A program made the position numbers and the translations under genes. DNA of 64,000 nt from positions 1,488,001-1,552,000 of the forward strand of contig NZ_JAYKZX010000003.1 of the NCBI RefSeq assembly GCF_035989265.1. The letters run 5' to 3'. Below, one piece after another: positions 49,921 through 58,357 of this stretch. Positions within the stretch are counted from its first letter, which is position 1, and each line of letters starts with the position of its first letter. The stretch comes from Sphingobium sp. HWE2-09 (GTDB taxonomy: Bacteria; Pseudomonadota; Alphaproteobacteria; Sphingomonadales; Sphingomonadaceae). The notes beneath the pieces are model-generated. The model worked only from the letters and a program-made list of their open reading frames with translations. It was not told the origin of the DNA and searched no databases.

Positions 49921-51234
49921 TCACATCCCCCGCACCCGCGCCTCGCCCCGCTTCCCCAGCATCAACTCGCTCAAAGCCCACACCAGCGCATCGGCCCGAT
50001 CCGGCGACCGCCCCGGCCCGACATAGCCGCCCCCCGCGATCAACCCGCACATCTGGTCCTCCAGCTCGGGAAACGCCCCGCGATGCATCACCCGCCCCGC
50101 CTCATATAAAGCCGCCACCGGCTCGGCCCGCGCCGCTTTCCCCCGCGATGCGTGAACCAGCTTCACCGGCATCTTCTCCTCCGCCGCGCGCAGCACGCTT
50201 TCCACCATCGCCCCGCCATTATTCGCTTCGGCCACCACCCGGTCCGCGCCATGCACCAGCGCGGCGGCCGCGACCGCCCGCGCCCAGCCTTCGGGCGATT
50301 GCCCGCCCACGCTGGCGTCTGCGATCACATAAGCGCACCCGTCGCCACCCGTCCCGGCCACCACGATTCCGCATGCGTCACCGCCAGCGGACGCAGGCGG
50401 ATCGACCGCCACCACCACGCGCGTCAGCACGCCCGGCACATGCGCCACCCGGCACCGCTCGATCAGGTCGCGCGACCACAGCGCGCCCTCCACCTCCTCG
50501 ATCAGTTCGCCGTCCAGTTCCTGCCGCCCCAGCCGCGTGCCGCCATAGCTGGCCGCCATTGCCGCCACGAAGCCCGCCGCCAGATGCGCCGCATTCTCTT
50601 CCGTCCGCCCCCGCGTCACCACAACGTCATCACCGTCGCGCGCCACCAGGCTCCGCACCAGCGGCACCGGGCGCGGCGTCGTCGTCGCCAGCAGTTGCGG
50701 CCGCGCGCCCAATCGCAATCCCATCATCAGATTATGCCAGGCCGCCTCGCCGCCCGCCCATTTGGCGATCTCGTCGGCCCAGCCATGGCTGAACTGCGGC
50801 CCGCGCAGCCCCTCCGGCTCCGCCGCGCCAAACAAAGTCGCCATCGCGCCATTGGGCCAGGTCAGCCGCCGCAGCGCGGGCGCATAGGCCGGCCTGTTCC
50901 ACCACGGCGCGACCGACAACAGCCCCGACACCCCCTCCACCATCACGCTGCGCGCCTCGCCCAGCGTCGCGCCCACCAGCGCGATCCGCGCCTGCGGATC
51001 GGCCTCGGCGATCATGCGCACCCATTCCGCCCCGGCCCGCGTCTTGCCAAAGCCGCGGCCCGCCATCATCAGCCAGATGCGCCAGTCGCCATCGGGCGGC
51101 AGCTGCGCCGACCGCGCCAGATAACGCCACTCATGCGCCAGCCGCTCCGCCGCCCCCTGGTCCAGCCGCTTCAACATCGCCGCCCTGGCCCGGCGATCTT
51201 CCCCGGCCAGCCATTCCTGATCCGAAACCAGCAT
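49921..51234 (-). CDS. Large terminase subunit (GTA g2-like)
   Basis: A 437-residue packaging motor. ATPase domain: Walker A AGRGFGKTRAGAEW (residues 58-65 for the P-loop), LVGATLGEARSVMVEG, acidic Walker B region FSHGWADEIAKW, and TTTPRPVPLVRSL (coupling). Nuclease domain: Asp in VVVAVDPPASAGGDACG, VVAEANNGG, and RSPDRADALVWALSELM. This is the Terminase_6/RcGTA g2 group, packaging random host DNA in GTAs. A terminator and a repeat lie just upstream, so its promoter must be within ~51235-51265 or transcription reads through. Confidence 0.95.
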   Translation of the reverse strand: MLVSDQEWLAGEDRRARAAMLKRLDQGAAERLAHEWRYLARSAQLPPDGDWRIWLMMAGRGFGKTRAGAEWVRMIAEADPQARIALVGATLGEARSVMVEGVSGLLSVAPWWNRPAYAPALRRLTWPNGAMATLFGAAEPEGLRGPQFSHGWADEIAKWAGGEAAWHNLMMGLRLGARPQLLATTTPRPVPLVRSLVARDGDDVVVTRGRTEENAAHLAAGFVAAMAASYGGTRLGRQELDGELIEEVEGALWSRDLIERCRVAHVPGVLTRVVVAVDPPASAGGDACGIVVAGTGGDGCAYVIADASVGGQSPEGWARAVAAAALVHGADRVVAEANNGGAMVESVLRAAEEKMPVKLVHASRGKAARAEPVAALYEAGRVMHRGAFPELEDQMCGLIAGGGYVGPGRSPDRADALVWALSELMLGKRGEARVRGM

Positions 51235-51264
51235 CGCCCTCCCCCAAAAACCGGCGCCAAACGC

Positions 51265-51290
51265 AAAAGGCCGCCCGAAGGCGGCCTTTC
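51265..51290. terminator. Hairpin terminator upstream of the large terminase
   Basis: AAAAGGCCGCC CGAA GGCGGCCTTTCC: a 10-base perfect stem with a tetraloop and a T-run on the minus strand; it ends the M28-like gene transcript before the GTA operon. Confidence 0.8.
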
Positions 51291-51295
51291 CAAAA

Positions 51296-51335
51296 ATCTC
51301 CGCGTCTCCGCGCCTTTGCGCGTCCGCGCGAACCC
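51296..51335. repeat. CTCCGCG-rich dispersed repeat
   Basis: ATCTCCGCGTCTCCGCGCCTTTGCGCGTCCGCGCGAA, related to the element that extends the portal frame at 47353. Confidence 0.55.
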
Positions 51336-51338
51336 ATC

Positions 51339-52657
51339 CTATTTCCGCGCCGCCATCCCCCCGAATGTCACCAAACTCTCGGCCCCATCCTTCGCCACAG
51401 CCGCCACCCCGATAAAATGATCATCGACCACGATATCTTTCAGCACCACCTCGGTCCCCCCGGTCACGACGCGGCTATCCGTCCAATCCTGCGCATCCGC
51501 CCGCCGCCAATAGACCTTATACCCCGCCGCGCCCGGCACCGCGTCCCAGAATACCCGCGTATCCATCGACAGCGCGCCATCCAAAGACACGCTCCCCGGC
51601 GCCCCCGGCGCATCCGCCAACTGCCGCAGCGCCGCGACATTGAGCGCCGTCACCTTCGCCAGATAGGGAAAATCCATGCCCTCGACCGTATCGCCATAGA
51701 CACGCCCGTTTTCGGTCCGCAGATCCTGATGCTGCCGGTCGTAATTTTCGATCCCCACCGAAAAGCGCACCGCCGGAAAGCCCAGTTCCAGGAACGGCGA
51801 ATGATCCCCGCCCCGCCCGAACCGGTCGAAGCGCCGCACCGCGAACACGTCCAGCCCGATCTGCGGATTACCCTGCGCAATCCCGTCGATCCTCTTCGCC
51901 AGCGCCCGCGACGGCCCGTCATCCTCGCCGCCGATCGCGCGGCGCGTCGCATTGGCCTTGGCATCGTCGGCAAAGCGTATCCCTTCGGAAAACACCCGCA
52001 CGCGGTTCGCGACGATCTGGCCGTTCTGGCCCACTATATTACCGACGATATCGTTGTTCAGCATTGCCCGCACCTGCCACCCGCGCGCCTTGGCCGTTGC
52101 AGCGAGCAGCTTCGCGCCCCACAGCCCCTGTTCCTCGCCGGACAGCAGCGCATAGACGATCGTGCCGTTAAACTTTTCCCCGCCAGCACCCGCGCCGCCT
52201 CGATCACCAAGGCCGTGCCCGACGCATTGTCGTTCGCGCCCGGCGCATCGCTGGTCACGTTCATGACATCGGTCACGCGGCTATCGATATGCCCCGCGAC
52301 GATCACCACCTGGTTCGGATCACCGGTCCCCTTCTGGATCGCCAGCACGTCGACCACCTCGACCCCGTCCGGCGCGCGCGGCCCGGTAAAGCGGTCCGCG
52401 ATCGTCTCGACGCTCAGACACCCGCCGCAGCCCTTGGAAATCTTCCCGAATTCCGCCGCCCCCCACCGCCGCGCCGCGCCGATCCCGCGCTTGGGGTCCG
52501 TCGCCGACGACAATGTATGCCGCGTCCCGAAACCGACCAGCTTCTCCACCGTCCCCTTCAACCGCCCCGGATCAGGCGCCCCCGTCTGCGCAGCGGCCGA
52601 CCCGGCGACGAAAGGAAGCAGCGCACAGGCCGCAGCGAACGGGATCATCTTTGTCAT
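51339..52657 (-). pseudogene. Secreted M28 peptidase with Fn3-like tail, frameshifted
   Basis: Two frames together make one protein. The 5' frame (52657-52058) has signal peptide MTKMIPFAAACALLPFVAGS and M28 ligands VIVAGHIDSR and GANDNASG. At GCGGGGAAAAGTTT (minus strand; plus 52174-52184) the frame is lost; one more base restores ..LAGEKFNGTIVYALLSGEEQGLWGAKLL.., which leads into the second frame (52073-51339: NNDIVGNIVG, GRGGDHSPFLELGFPAVRF and an Fn3-like end, TRVFWDAVPGAAGYKVYW). The catalytic Glu pair is thus in the third reading frame segment. It is either a recent pseudogene or a homopolymer error in the assembly. Confidence 0.85.
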
Positions 52658-52834
52658 CCCCCCGGTCTAACAGCCGTCATACGACTGTAAAGCTGCGAAA
52701 TCCCTCGCACCTGCACAATAGAAGTCACTATAGATCAAACCCTTATTCCCTTGACGACCGACCTCGTCCAAAGGCACCATTATAGTTGCCAGCTCGGGGG
52801 CGAGCTGAGTCTTTATACGTTGGGGGTTCATCAT

Positions 52835-53509
52835 ATGAAATTCGTCGCCAGCGCCCTTTTGGGCGCCTTAGCCTGCACCTGCGCGCCATCCGTCGTTGCG
52901 CAGGTGACGGCTGCACCGGCTGCGCCGGTCGCCACCATCATTACATCGTCGGGCGGCAACGTCCTGCGTGCAGGCACGCAAATCCCGCTTACCATGGCCG
53001 AACCGCTGACCACCGAAGGCAAGAAGCTGCGCGTGGGCCAGCGCGTCCAGCTGCAAGTAGCAGAAGCGGTATCGCTGAACGGCCAAACCGTCATCCCCGC
53101 AGGCAGCCCGGTGACTGGCGAAATCACCGACGTCCGCAACAAGGGCATGTGGGGCAAGTCCGGCCATATCACTGGCCGCGTCCTCTACGTCCGCGCCAAT
53201 GGTAATCAGATTCGCCTGACCGGCAGCTTCGATGACAAGGGCACGACCGGCACCGCCGGTGTCGTCGCCGCCATCGCCTTCGTGCCGATTGCAGGCTTCA
53301 TCACCACCGGCACCAGCGCCCGCATCCCGCTCGGCGCACCCGTCACCGCCTTCCTCGACGAAGACATCAGCGTCGCCTTCGCCGCCGCTCCGGCCGCGCC
53401 TGCCGCCATCCCGGCCGCAGCGCCCGCCATCGCACCCGCCGCGCCCGCCAAGCCGGTCGTGACCAAGGCCTCGCTGGTCGATCCCACGCTGGAAGTGAAA
53501 GCCAACTAA
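52835..53509 (+). CDS. Secreted hypothetical protein with Ala/Pro-rich tail
   Basis: A 224-residue protein: signal peptide MKFVASALLGALACTCAPSVVAQ; a domain with GTQIPLTMAEPLTTEGKKLRVGQRVQLQVAEAVSLNGQTVIPAGSPVTGEITDV, reminiscent of TrbI/type-IV-conjugation-like or SAF-type beta segments; a hydrophobic segment GTAGVVAAIAFVPIAGFITTG; and a low-complexity Ala/Pro tail. Not confidently assigned. The ATG at 52835 follows GGGGG; the preceding leader is antisense to nothing known. Confidence 0.7.
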   Translation: MKFVASALLGALACTCAPSVVAQVTAAPAAPVATIITSSGGNVLRAGTQIPLTMAEPLTTEGKKLRVGQRVQLQVAEAVSLNGQTVIPAGSPVTGEITDVRNKGMWGKSGHITGRVLYVRANGNQIRLTGSFDDKGTTGTAGVVAAIAFVPIAGFITTGTSARIPLGAPVTAFLDEDISVAFAAAPAAPAAIPAAAPAIAPAAPAKPVVTKASLVDPTLEVKAN

Positions 53510-53531
53510 CAGCCAAACCACACAACACTAT

Positions 53532-53565
53532 ACTGTTCCCCGGCGAAAGCCGGGGTCCAGGGTGT
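53532..53565. repeat. Single palindromic arm (TTCCCCGGCGAAAGCCGGGG)
   Basis: CTGTTCCCCGGCGAAAGCCGGGGTCCAG, half of the element type at 11421 and 17735. The rest of 53510-53661 shows nothing recognisable. Confidence 0.65.
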
Positions 53566-53661
53566 CTTGAATCAACTCACGAGACTCCATCCCAAAGCCG
53601 CGTCAGGAAACCGCAGCGCCACGCGCCACGGAGCCTATCACAGCCCCGCCCGCGAAACCCC

Positions 53662-53991
53662 TCAATAAGTCCGGCTCGTTACCTTCGCCGTGCCGTCGCT
53701 TAAAATCTGGATCAGATGCGCGCTGTCATTGCTGCACTGCGCTTTCCAACCGCGCACGCCATGGCTGATCTCCGCCCGGGCCAACTCCGTCACGCTGGGG
53801 CAGGCCGCCCCGCTCGCGCGGATCGCCTTTTCGAACACGCCGTTGCGCAACGTCTCGTCCAGCTTCGCCACCTGCAACGCCGCGCCACTTTCCGGCGCCT
53901 GCACATTGCCCGCCGCCGCCCGATCGCCGTCCCCGCCATCGCCGCAAGCCGCCAGCGCGCCGATCAGGCCCAGCATCATCAACCGTCGCAT
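53662..53991 (-). CDS. Small lipoprotein, hypothetical
   Basis: A 109-residue protein with a lipobox at ~residue 16 (MRRLMMLGLIGALAACGDGG), a short Ala/Gly linker, and a domain LRNGVFEKAIRASGAACPSVTELARAEISHGVRGWKAQCSNDSAHLIQILSDGTAKVTSRTY with two Cys. I recall similar unnamed lipoproteins in sphingomonads. GGAGATGCAGG precedes the start. Confidence 0.72.
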   Translation of the reverse strand: MRRLMMLGLIGALAACGDGGDGDRAAAGNVQAPESGAALQVAKLDETLRNGVFEKAIRASGAACPSVTELARAEISHGVRGWKAQCSNDSAHLIQILSDGTAKVTSRTY

Positions 53992-54085
53992 CCTGCATCT
54001 CCCTATCGTCTCGAACCGCCCGTTTGCGCGCCTCGCCGCGACAAGGCAATGGCCGTCCGACCCGATACAGGCCGATCCGCCCCGA

Positions 54086-54120
54086 CAAAAAAGACCCCCC
54101 ATGTCGCACATGGAGGGTCT
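54086..54120 (-). terminator. Rho-independent terminator of the 54146 gene
   Basis: Minus strand: AAGACCCTCCATGTGCGACATGGGGGGTCTTTTTT, a strong stem followed by a T-run. Confidence 0.85.
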
Positions 54121-54145
54121 TCATAACGTATCAGCTAAGGCGCGC

Positions 54146-54433
54146 TTACTTCTCGCCATTATCCTTGACGCCGACGGTCGGCACTTCGACCTCTTCGGTC
54201 TTGGTGCCCACCACGACCGCCTTGGAATCGACGTCGACCTTGGGCAGCGATCCGCCCTTGACGCTGACTTCGGGCACGTCGCCGCCGGTCACATCCGCCT
54301 TCCAGAAACCGGTCGCGAACAGCACGCCGACCACGACCAACGCCAGGACCACGATGATCGCGACCGTGCGCCCGGCGCCGCTTTTCTTGACGACAACGCG
54401 ATCGCCATAGGGATCGTTACGGACTTCAACCAT
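54146..54433 (-). CDS. Small single-span membrane protein, hypothetical
   Basis: A 95-residue protein: cytoplasmic start MVEVRNDPYGDRVVVKKSGAG, one membrane span (TVAIIVVLALVVVGVLFATGFW), and a periplasmic acidic, Val-rich tail with a repeated pattern (DVPEVSVKGGSLPKVDVDS). GGAGGAGAGAGCAG precedes the ATG. Function unknown; monocistronic with a strong terminator. Confidence 0.75.
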   Translation of the reverse strand: MVEVRNDPYGDRVVVKKSGAGRTVAIIVVLALVVVGVLFATGFWKADVTGGDVPEVSVKGGSLPKVDVDSKAVVVGTKTEEVEVPTVGVKDNGEK

Positions 54434-54526
54434 CTGCTCTCTCCTCCACCATTTTGGTGATCGGTCGAACGGGCTTAGCAACAGTTTGTTCCGGTTGAGA
54501 AACGCTCGCAACAATAGGCTACCCGC

Positions 54527-55006
54527 TCACGTCCCCGTCTCGGCCCGTCGCTTTCGGATCGCCCCCAGCACATCGGCCACCCGCGCGATCGCATCGGGAC
54601 TATCGGGCCGCCCGGCATCCATCTGCGCGGCACGGCGCTTCTCCATCCGGTCGCGGTGCAGCGTCAGCAGCCGCAACGCCACCGTCAGGTTGCGCGTGCG
54701 CTTGACCTTGCGCCCCTTGACCGCGCCCTCGCCGTCCAGCGTCAATTCCTCCACCTCGCTGCCGAACAGGACTTCGCGCATCAGCAACGCCTCGATCTCG
54801 GCATAGCCCACGTCCAGCGCCTCGTCCCACGCATCGGCAAAGCCCGCATCCGCCCGCCGCCGTCGATAGGCGCTTGCCCGGCATGCGCCCGCCACCCGCG
54901 CCGCCTCGCTCACATTGCACGTCTCCGCCAGCGTCTCCAGAAACAGCTTCTCCGTCTTCTTCGTCCAGCCATCCGCGCGCGCCTTTGCCTTTTGCGCTCG
55001 CGCCAT
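54527..55006 (-). CDS. Candidate GTA small terminase (g1-like)
   Basis: A 159-residue protein: helix-turn-helix FLETLAETCNVSEAARVAGACRASAYRRRRADAGFADAWDEAL, then a helical region (EIEALLMREVLFGSEVEELTLDGEGAVKGRK) and NLTVALRLLTLHRDRMEKRRAAQM. The HTH plus R-N-L-T-V-A-L-R-L-L pattern is that of phage/GTA small terminase-like proteins, which bind DNA and assist g2. It is 3.3 kb upstream of the large terminase, same strand, with four unrelated genes between. Start uncertain: ATGs at 55069 and 55006 are both possible. Confidence 0.7.
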   Translation of the reverse strand: MARAQKAKARADGWTKKTEKLFLETLAETCNVSEAARVAGACRASAYRRRRADAGFADAWDEALDVGYAEIEALLMREVLFGSEVEELTLDGEGAVKGRKVKRTRNLTVALRLLTLHRDRMEKRRAAQMDAGRPDSPDAIARVADVLGAIRKRRAETGT

Positions 55007-55098
55007 CCCGCCCACATGCTGCCGCCGCGTCACCAGAGCCGTGCCAGCCCCCACCCCCGCATTCGCCATTCCCCGATCCCCCGACCAAAGCCCCCAAG

Positions 55099-55131
55099 CA
55101 AAAGGGCCGATCCTTTCGGACCAGCCCCTTA
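55099..55131 (-). terminator. Probable terminator after the GST gene
   Basis: Minus strand AAGGGGCTGGTCC GAAA GGATCGGCCCTTTT: imperfect stem with T-run, between the GST stop and the small terminase start. Confidence 0.6.
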
Positions 55132-55231
55132 TCGTCGCCGCGCCATCACCGCGTTGGCGACTTACATTTTTCCACTGTGCCAATCTCTGCCAGATCAGCG
55201 TGACGATGTCAATCAAAATGTTCCAGATAGG

Positions 55232-55879
55232 TTATTTATTCAGCAAACCCTGAATTAGCGGCGCTTCCGCCGCCAAAGCATCCGCTACGCTCGACCGCGC
55301 CTTCACCCGGTCCAGCCACGCCGCGACTCTGGGCCAGCGCTCAGCCGTCAGCTGGTCCGACACATAACCGATATTGATGATCGGGCAGGCCGCCGCCAGA
55401 TCTGCCAATGTAAAGCGATCCGCCACCAGCCAGCCACTCATCGGCAGCACGCTCTCCAGATAATCATAGAGTTTCGGCATATCCTCGACCTCCGCCCGGT
55501 CCGCCGCCGCCAGGTCCGGCTCCCGCTTCATCGCCTTGGCGACCGCGCGGTTGAAAAAGATCTTCTGCCCCGCCGCCTGCACCACCGTGTCGCCAAATTC
55601 CTCATACCATATCGTCCGCGCCCGCGCCCTGGGGTCGGCCGGGATCATCTCCTCGCCGGGATGCAGGGCATCCATATAGGTGACGATCGCGGTCGAATTG
55701 CACAACAGGAAATCGCCATCCTCCAGCACCGGAATCTTGCCGAAGGGCGACCCTTTCATATAGCCCTCCGCACCCCGGCCGAACCCCGCCGTCTGCACCT
55801 CGACATCGATCCCCTTTTCCGCGGCAAAGACGATGACCTTGCGCACAAAGGGTGATGGCCGCGCACCATGAATGATCAT
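55232..55879 (-). CDS. Glutathione S-transferase family protein
   Basis: A 215-residue protein: MIIHGARPSPFVRKVIVFAAEKGIDVEVQ (thioredoxin-fold start with catalytic Ser region), GSPFGKIPVLEDGDFLLCNSTAIVTYMD (cis-Pro and glutathione site), and the helical C-terminus FTLADLAAACPIINIGYV. The start at 55879 avoids 17 extra residues. Substrate unknown; divergent partner of the DJ-1 type gene is not coupled. Confidence 0.9.
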   Translation of the reverse strand: MIIHGARPSPFVRKVIVFAAEKGIDVEVQTAGFGRGAEGYMKGSPFGKIPVLEDGDFLLCNSTAIVTYMDALHPGEEMIPADPRARARTIWYEEFGDTVVQAAGQKIFFNRAVAKAMKREPDLAAADRAEVEDMPKLYDYLESVLPMSGWLVADRFTLADLAAACPIINIGYVSDQLTAERWPRVAAWLDRVKARSSVADALAAEAPLIQGLLNK

Positions 55880-55962
55880 TGCTGTCTTGCTCCTGTCGTC
55901 AGGTCGGGCCGGTTGGTTCAGGATCGGCACGATGCCAATTCAGTATTAAAATGCAACTATTT

Positions 55963-56574
55963 TTAAGCCGCTGCCGCCGCAACCGGCAGGAACGGCGCGA
56001 TCACCCCCATCACCCGCGCCACGGTGTCGGCCTTCTCCCCCACCGGCGCGACATAGTCGATCACGTTTCGCGCCGCGCCGACGCCCGCCCCCATCGCAAT
56101 CGCCCAGGCGCTCAGATAATGGGCCGCCATACATCCCCCGGCGGTCGCGACCCGGCCATGCGCCACGAACGGCGCGTCGATCACCCGCACGCCCGCCTCG
56201 ATCACCCAGGGCTTGCTGGTCATGTCGGTGCAGGCAGGCAGGTCGCCGATCAGCCCCAGCCGCGCCAGGATCAGCGCGCCCGAACATTGCGCCCCGATGA
56301 TCTGCCGATCGGGGTACAGCCTGATCCGCGCCATCACCCCCGCATCCGCCGCCACCTCCCGCGTCCGCACCCCGCTGCCGATCAGCACGACATCCGCCTC
56401 CGTCGCAAATTCAAGCGGTTGCTGCACATCCACCCGCACGCCGTTCATCGACGTTAACCGCTCGCCCGGCCCGCACATCGCCGCCCGCCAACCCGGCACC
56501 CGGTTGAGCAGCGCCAGCGCGACGAAACTGTCCAACTCGTTGAACCCATCGAACGTCAAAACCGCAACCCGCAT
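55963..56574 (-). CDS. DJ-1/PfpI family protein
   Basis: A 203-residue class I glutamine-amidotransferase-like protein: MRVAVLTFDGFNELDSFVAL at the start, Glu in LEFATEADVVLIGSG, nucleophile Cys in IGAQCSGALILARLGLI, and WVIEAGVRVIDAPFVAHGRVATAGGC. Most similar in layout to isonitrile hydratase/transcriptional-regulator-type DJ-1 proteins, without the AraC domain. Substrate unknown. Confidence 0.87.
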   Translation of the reverse strand: MRVAVLTFDGFNELDSFVALALLNRVPGWRAAMCGPGERLTSMNGVRVDVQQPLEFATEADVVLIGSGVRTREVAADAGVMARIRLYPDRQIIGAQCSGALILARLGLIGDLPACTDMTSKPWVIEAGVRVIDAPFVAHGRVATAGGCMAAHYLSAWAIAMGAGVGAARNVIDYVAPVGEKADTVARVMGVIAPFLPVAAAAA

Positions 56575-56596
56575 CGCCGCCTCTTCTAAAAGCCTT

Positions 56597-56663
56597 CGTC
56601 ATTGCGAGCGCAGCGAAGCAATCCAGGGCGCGCCAGTGGATTGCTTCGCTGCGCTCGCAATGA
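56597..56663. repeat. GTCATTGCGAGCG palindromic repeat
   Basis: CGTCATTGCGAGCGCAGCGAAGCAATCCAG and TGGATTGCTTCGCTGCGCTCGCAATGAC form a 28-base inverted repeat with a 9-base loop. It is a widely seen bacterial repeat type, different from the other families here. Confidence 0.85.
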
Positions 56664-56724
56664 CTACATCCATAAAGGATGGGACAGCCCACCGCACGAT
56701 CCGCTCGCGCGCAATTGGCTATGG

Positions 56725-57582
56725 TCAGAATTGCGGCCCGGACACCCCCGGCCCCAGCCTCTTGGGCTCCGGCCGTTCGGACCTCGATCCAGCCCCGTCC
56801 TCATCTCCGGCCCCGGCGTCCGGCTCCGGCCCAGCCCCGCCCGGCACCATCGTGCGCGTATAGTCGATCCGTATCCGCACCCAGCTGCCCACCATCGGCT
56901 TGCCGTTGACGCGCGGCGGCCGCACCAGGAATTGCCACGCCGCAAGCCTGACCGCCTTGGCAAAGCCCGACCCCATCGGCGATTCGCCCAATATCTGGCA
57001 GTTCTCGACATGATAATGGTCGATCGTCTTGCACGCGACCAGGCCATAGCCGCGCGGCGGCGCATTATTGGGCAGATAGGTCGACAGTTCCGCATGAGTC
57101 GGCCGCCGATACCATTCCGCCTCGAACAATTGCACGCCGCCCGGCCCTTCGCCCGGCCCGGCCACCGCCGCGCTGTCGCCCTTGCCCGCTCCGCCGCCCT
57201 GCGCCCCCTTGGGCATGTTGCCGATATCGGCCGACGCCATCTGCTCGCGATTGAGCGTCAGGAACGGAAAGGGCGATGGCGACTGCTCGGCGGGTTTTTC
57301 CACGGGCACCGGCGGGCGCACCACCGGATCGGCCTGTTTCTGCGGCGCAGCGTTGGTCTGCTCGCGCTTTTCCGCCTTCTCGGCCTTGGCCTGCGCCTGC
57401 TCGGTCTGCTTGCCCGTTTCCACGTCGAACGTCACCGGCAGGCGGTCGTCCTGCTTGGGCGGCTCCATGTTCGGCGACAGGGTGAACAGCGCCAGCAGCA
57501 GCAACAGGTTCAGCACCAGCGCGAACGCCATGCCGCCCGCGCGCTGCCGCACCTTGGCCCAGGGAATGGTGGGGATATTCAA
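56725..57582 (-). CDS. TonB-like energy transducer protein
   Basis: A 285-residue protein: N-terminal membrane anchor (GGMAFALVLNLLLLLALFTL), a Lys/Glu/Ala then Pro-rich spacer (EQAQAKAEKAEKREQ, RPPVPVEKPAEQSP) for crossing the periplasm, and a C-terminal TonB-type domain (NNAPPRGYGLVACKTIDHYHVENCQILGES, GFAKAVRLAAWQFLVRPPRVNGKP) with two Cys. The C-terminal extension after WVRIRIDY is unusual for TonB. It may energise one of the many TonB-dependent receptors typical of sphingomonads. Confidence 0.75.
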   Translation of the reverse strand: MNIPTIPWAKVRQRAGGMAFALVLNLLLLLALFTLSPNMEPPKQDDRLPVTFDVETGKQTEQAQAKAEKAEKREQTNAAPQKQADPVVRPPVPVEKPAEQSPSPFPFLTLNREQMASADIGNMPKGAQGGGAGKGDSAAVAGPGEGPGGVQLFEAEWYRRPTHAELSTYLPNNAPPRGYGLVACKTIDHYHVENCQILGESPMGSGFAKAVRLAAWQFLVRPPRVNGKPMVGSWVRIRIDYTRTMVPGGAGPEPDAGAGDEDGAGSRSERPEPKRLGPGVSGPQF

Positions 57583-57721
57583 ATGCGACGACCGGTCCGG
57601 ATAGTTTTGCGGGTCATGCCCAGACGGCGCGACACAGTCAACGCCGTAGGGCTTTAGCGCGGAGGCGCAAACACCAGCAAAACCGCTGGCGACCCGAAAC
57701 GATCTCGGCTAGGTCGCGCCC

Positions 57722-58357
57722 ATGCTCACGCGGCTCTACCAATGGACCCTGGCCAAGGCGGCGCATCGCCACGCCGAACGCTGGCTTTTCGCCATCAGCT
57801 TCATGGAATCGAGCTTCTTCCCGATCCCGCCGCACCCGCTGCTGGGCCTTATGTGCCTGGCCCGCCCGGACAAGGCGATCCGCTTCGGTTTCATCTGCAC
57901 GCTGGCGTCCGTATTGGGCGGAATGCTCGGCTATGGCATCGGCCACTTCCTCTATGAAGCCGTCGGCCAGCAGATCCTCGAAGCCCTCGGCCTCGCCGCC
58001 AAATTCCCGGTCGCGGCCTGCTATCTGCGCGATTACGGGGCGGAAATCATCCTGATCAAGGGCGCGACGCCCATCCCGTTCAAGCTGATTACCATCACGG
58101 CAGGCTTTATCGGCCTGCCGCTCTTCACCTTCCTGTGGGCCAGCATCGTCAGCCGCGCCTTTCAGTTCATGTTGGTCGGCTTCCTGTTCTGGAAATTCGG
58201 ACGGCCTATCAAGGCGTTCATCGAAAAATATCTCGCCTGGCTCTCCGCCCTGTTCCTCGTCCTCATCGTCGGCGGCTTCCTTGCAGCCTCGATGCTGACC
58301 GGCGGCGGCAAGAAGGACGATAAATGCAGCCACGCCACCATGGCGACGATCCGCTGA
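57722..58357 (+). CDS. YqaA/DedA (SNARE-associated) family membrane protein
   Basis: A 211-residue membrane protein: ERWLFAISFMESSFFPIPPHPLLGLMCL and FKLITITAGFIGLPLFTFLWASIVSRAFQFMLVG are the YqaA/DedA signature, with GYGIGHFLYEAVGQQIL between. DedA proteins are implicated in lipid flipping. It overlaps the lnt start by 34 bases, so the two are probably co-transcribed. Confidence 0.9.
   Translation: MLTRLYQWTLAKAAHRHAERWLFAISFMESSFFPIPPHPLLGLMCLARPDKAIRFGFICTLASVLGGMLGYGIGHFLYEAVGQQILEALGLAAKFPVAACYLRDYGAEIILIKGATPIPFKLITITAGFIGLPLFTFLWASIVSRAFQFMLVGFLFWKFGRPIKAFIEKYLAWLSALFLVLIVGGFLAASMLTGGGKKDDKCSHATMATIR

Noticed and set aside
32688..51234. Complete temperate prophage
   Set aside because: Only head, tail and packaging genes of RcGTA order are present; no integrase, repressor, replication, holin/endolysin or attachment-site pair was found, and host genes flank both ends directly.
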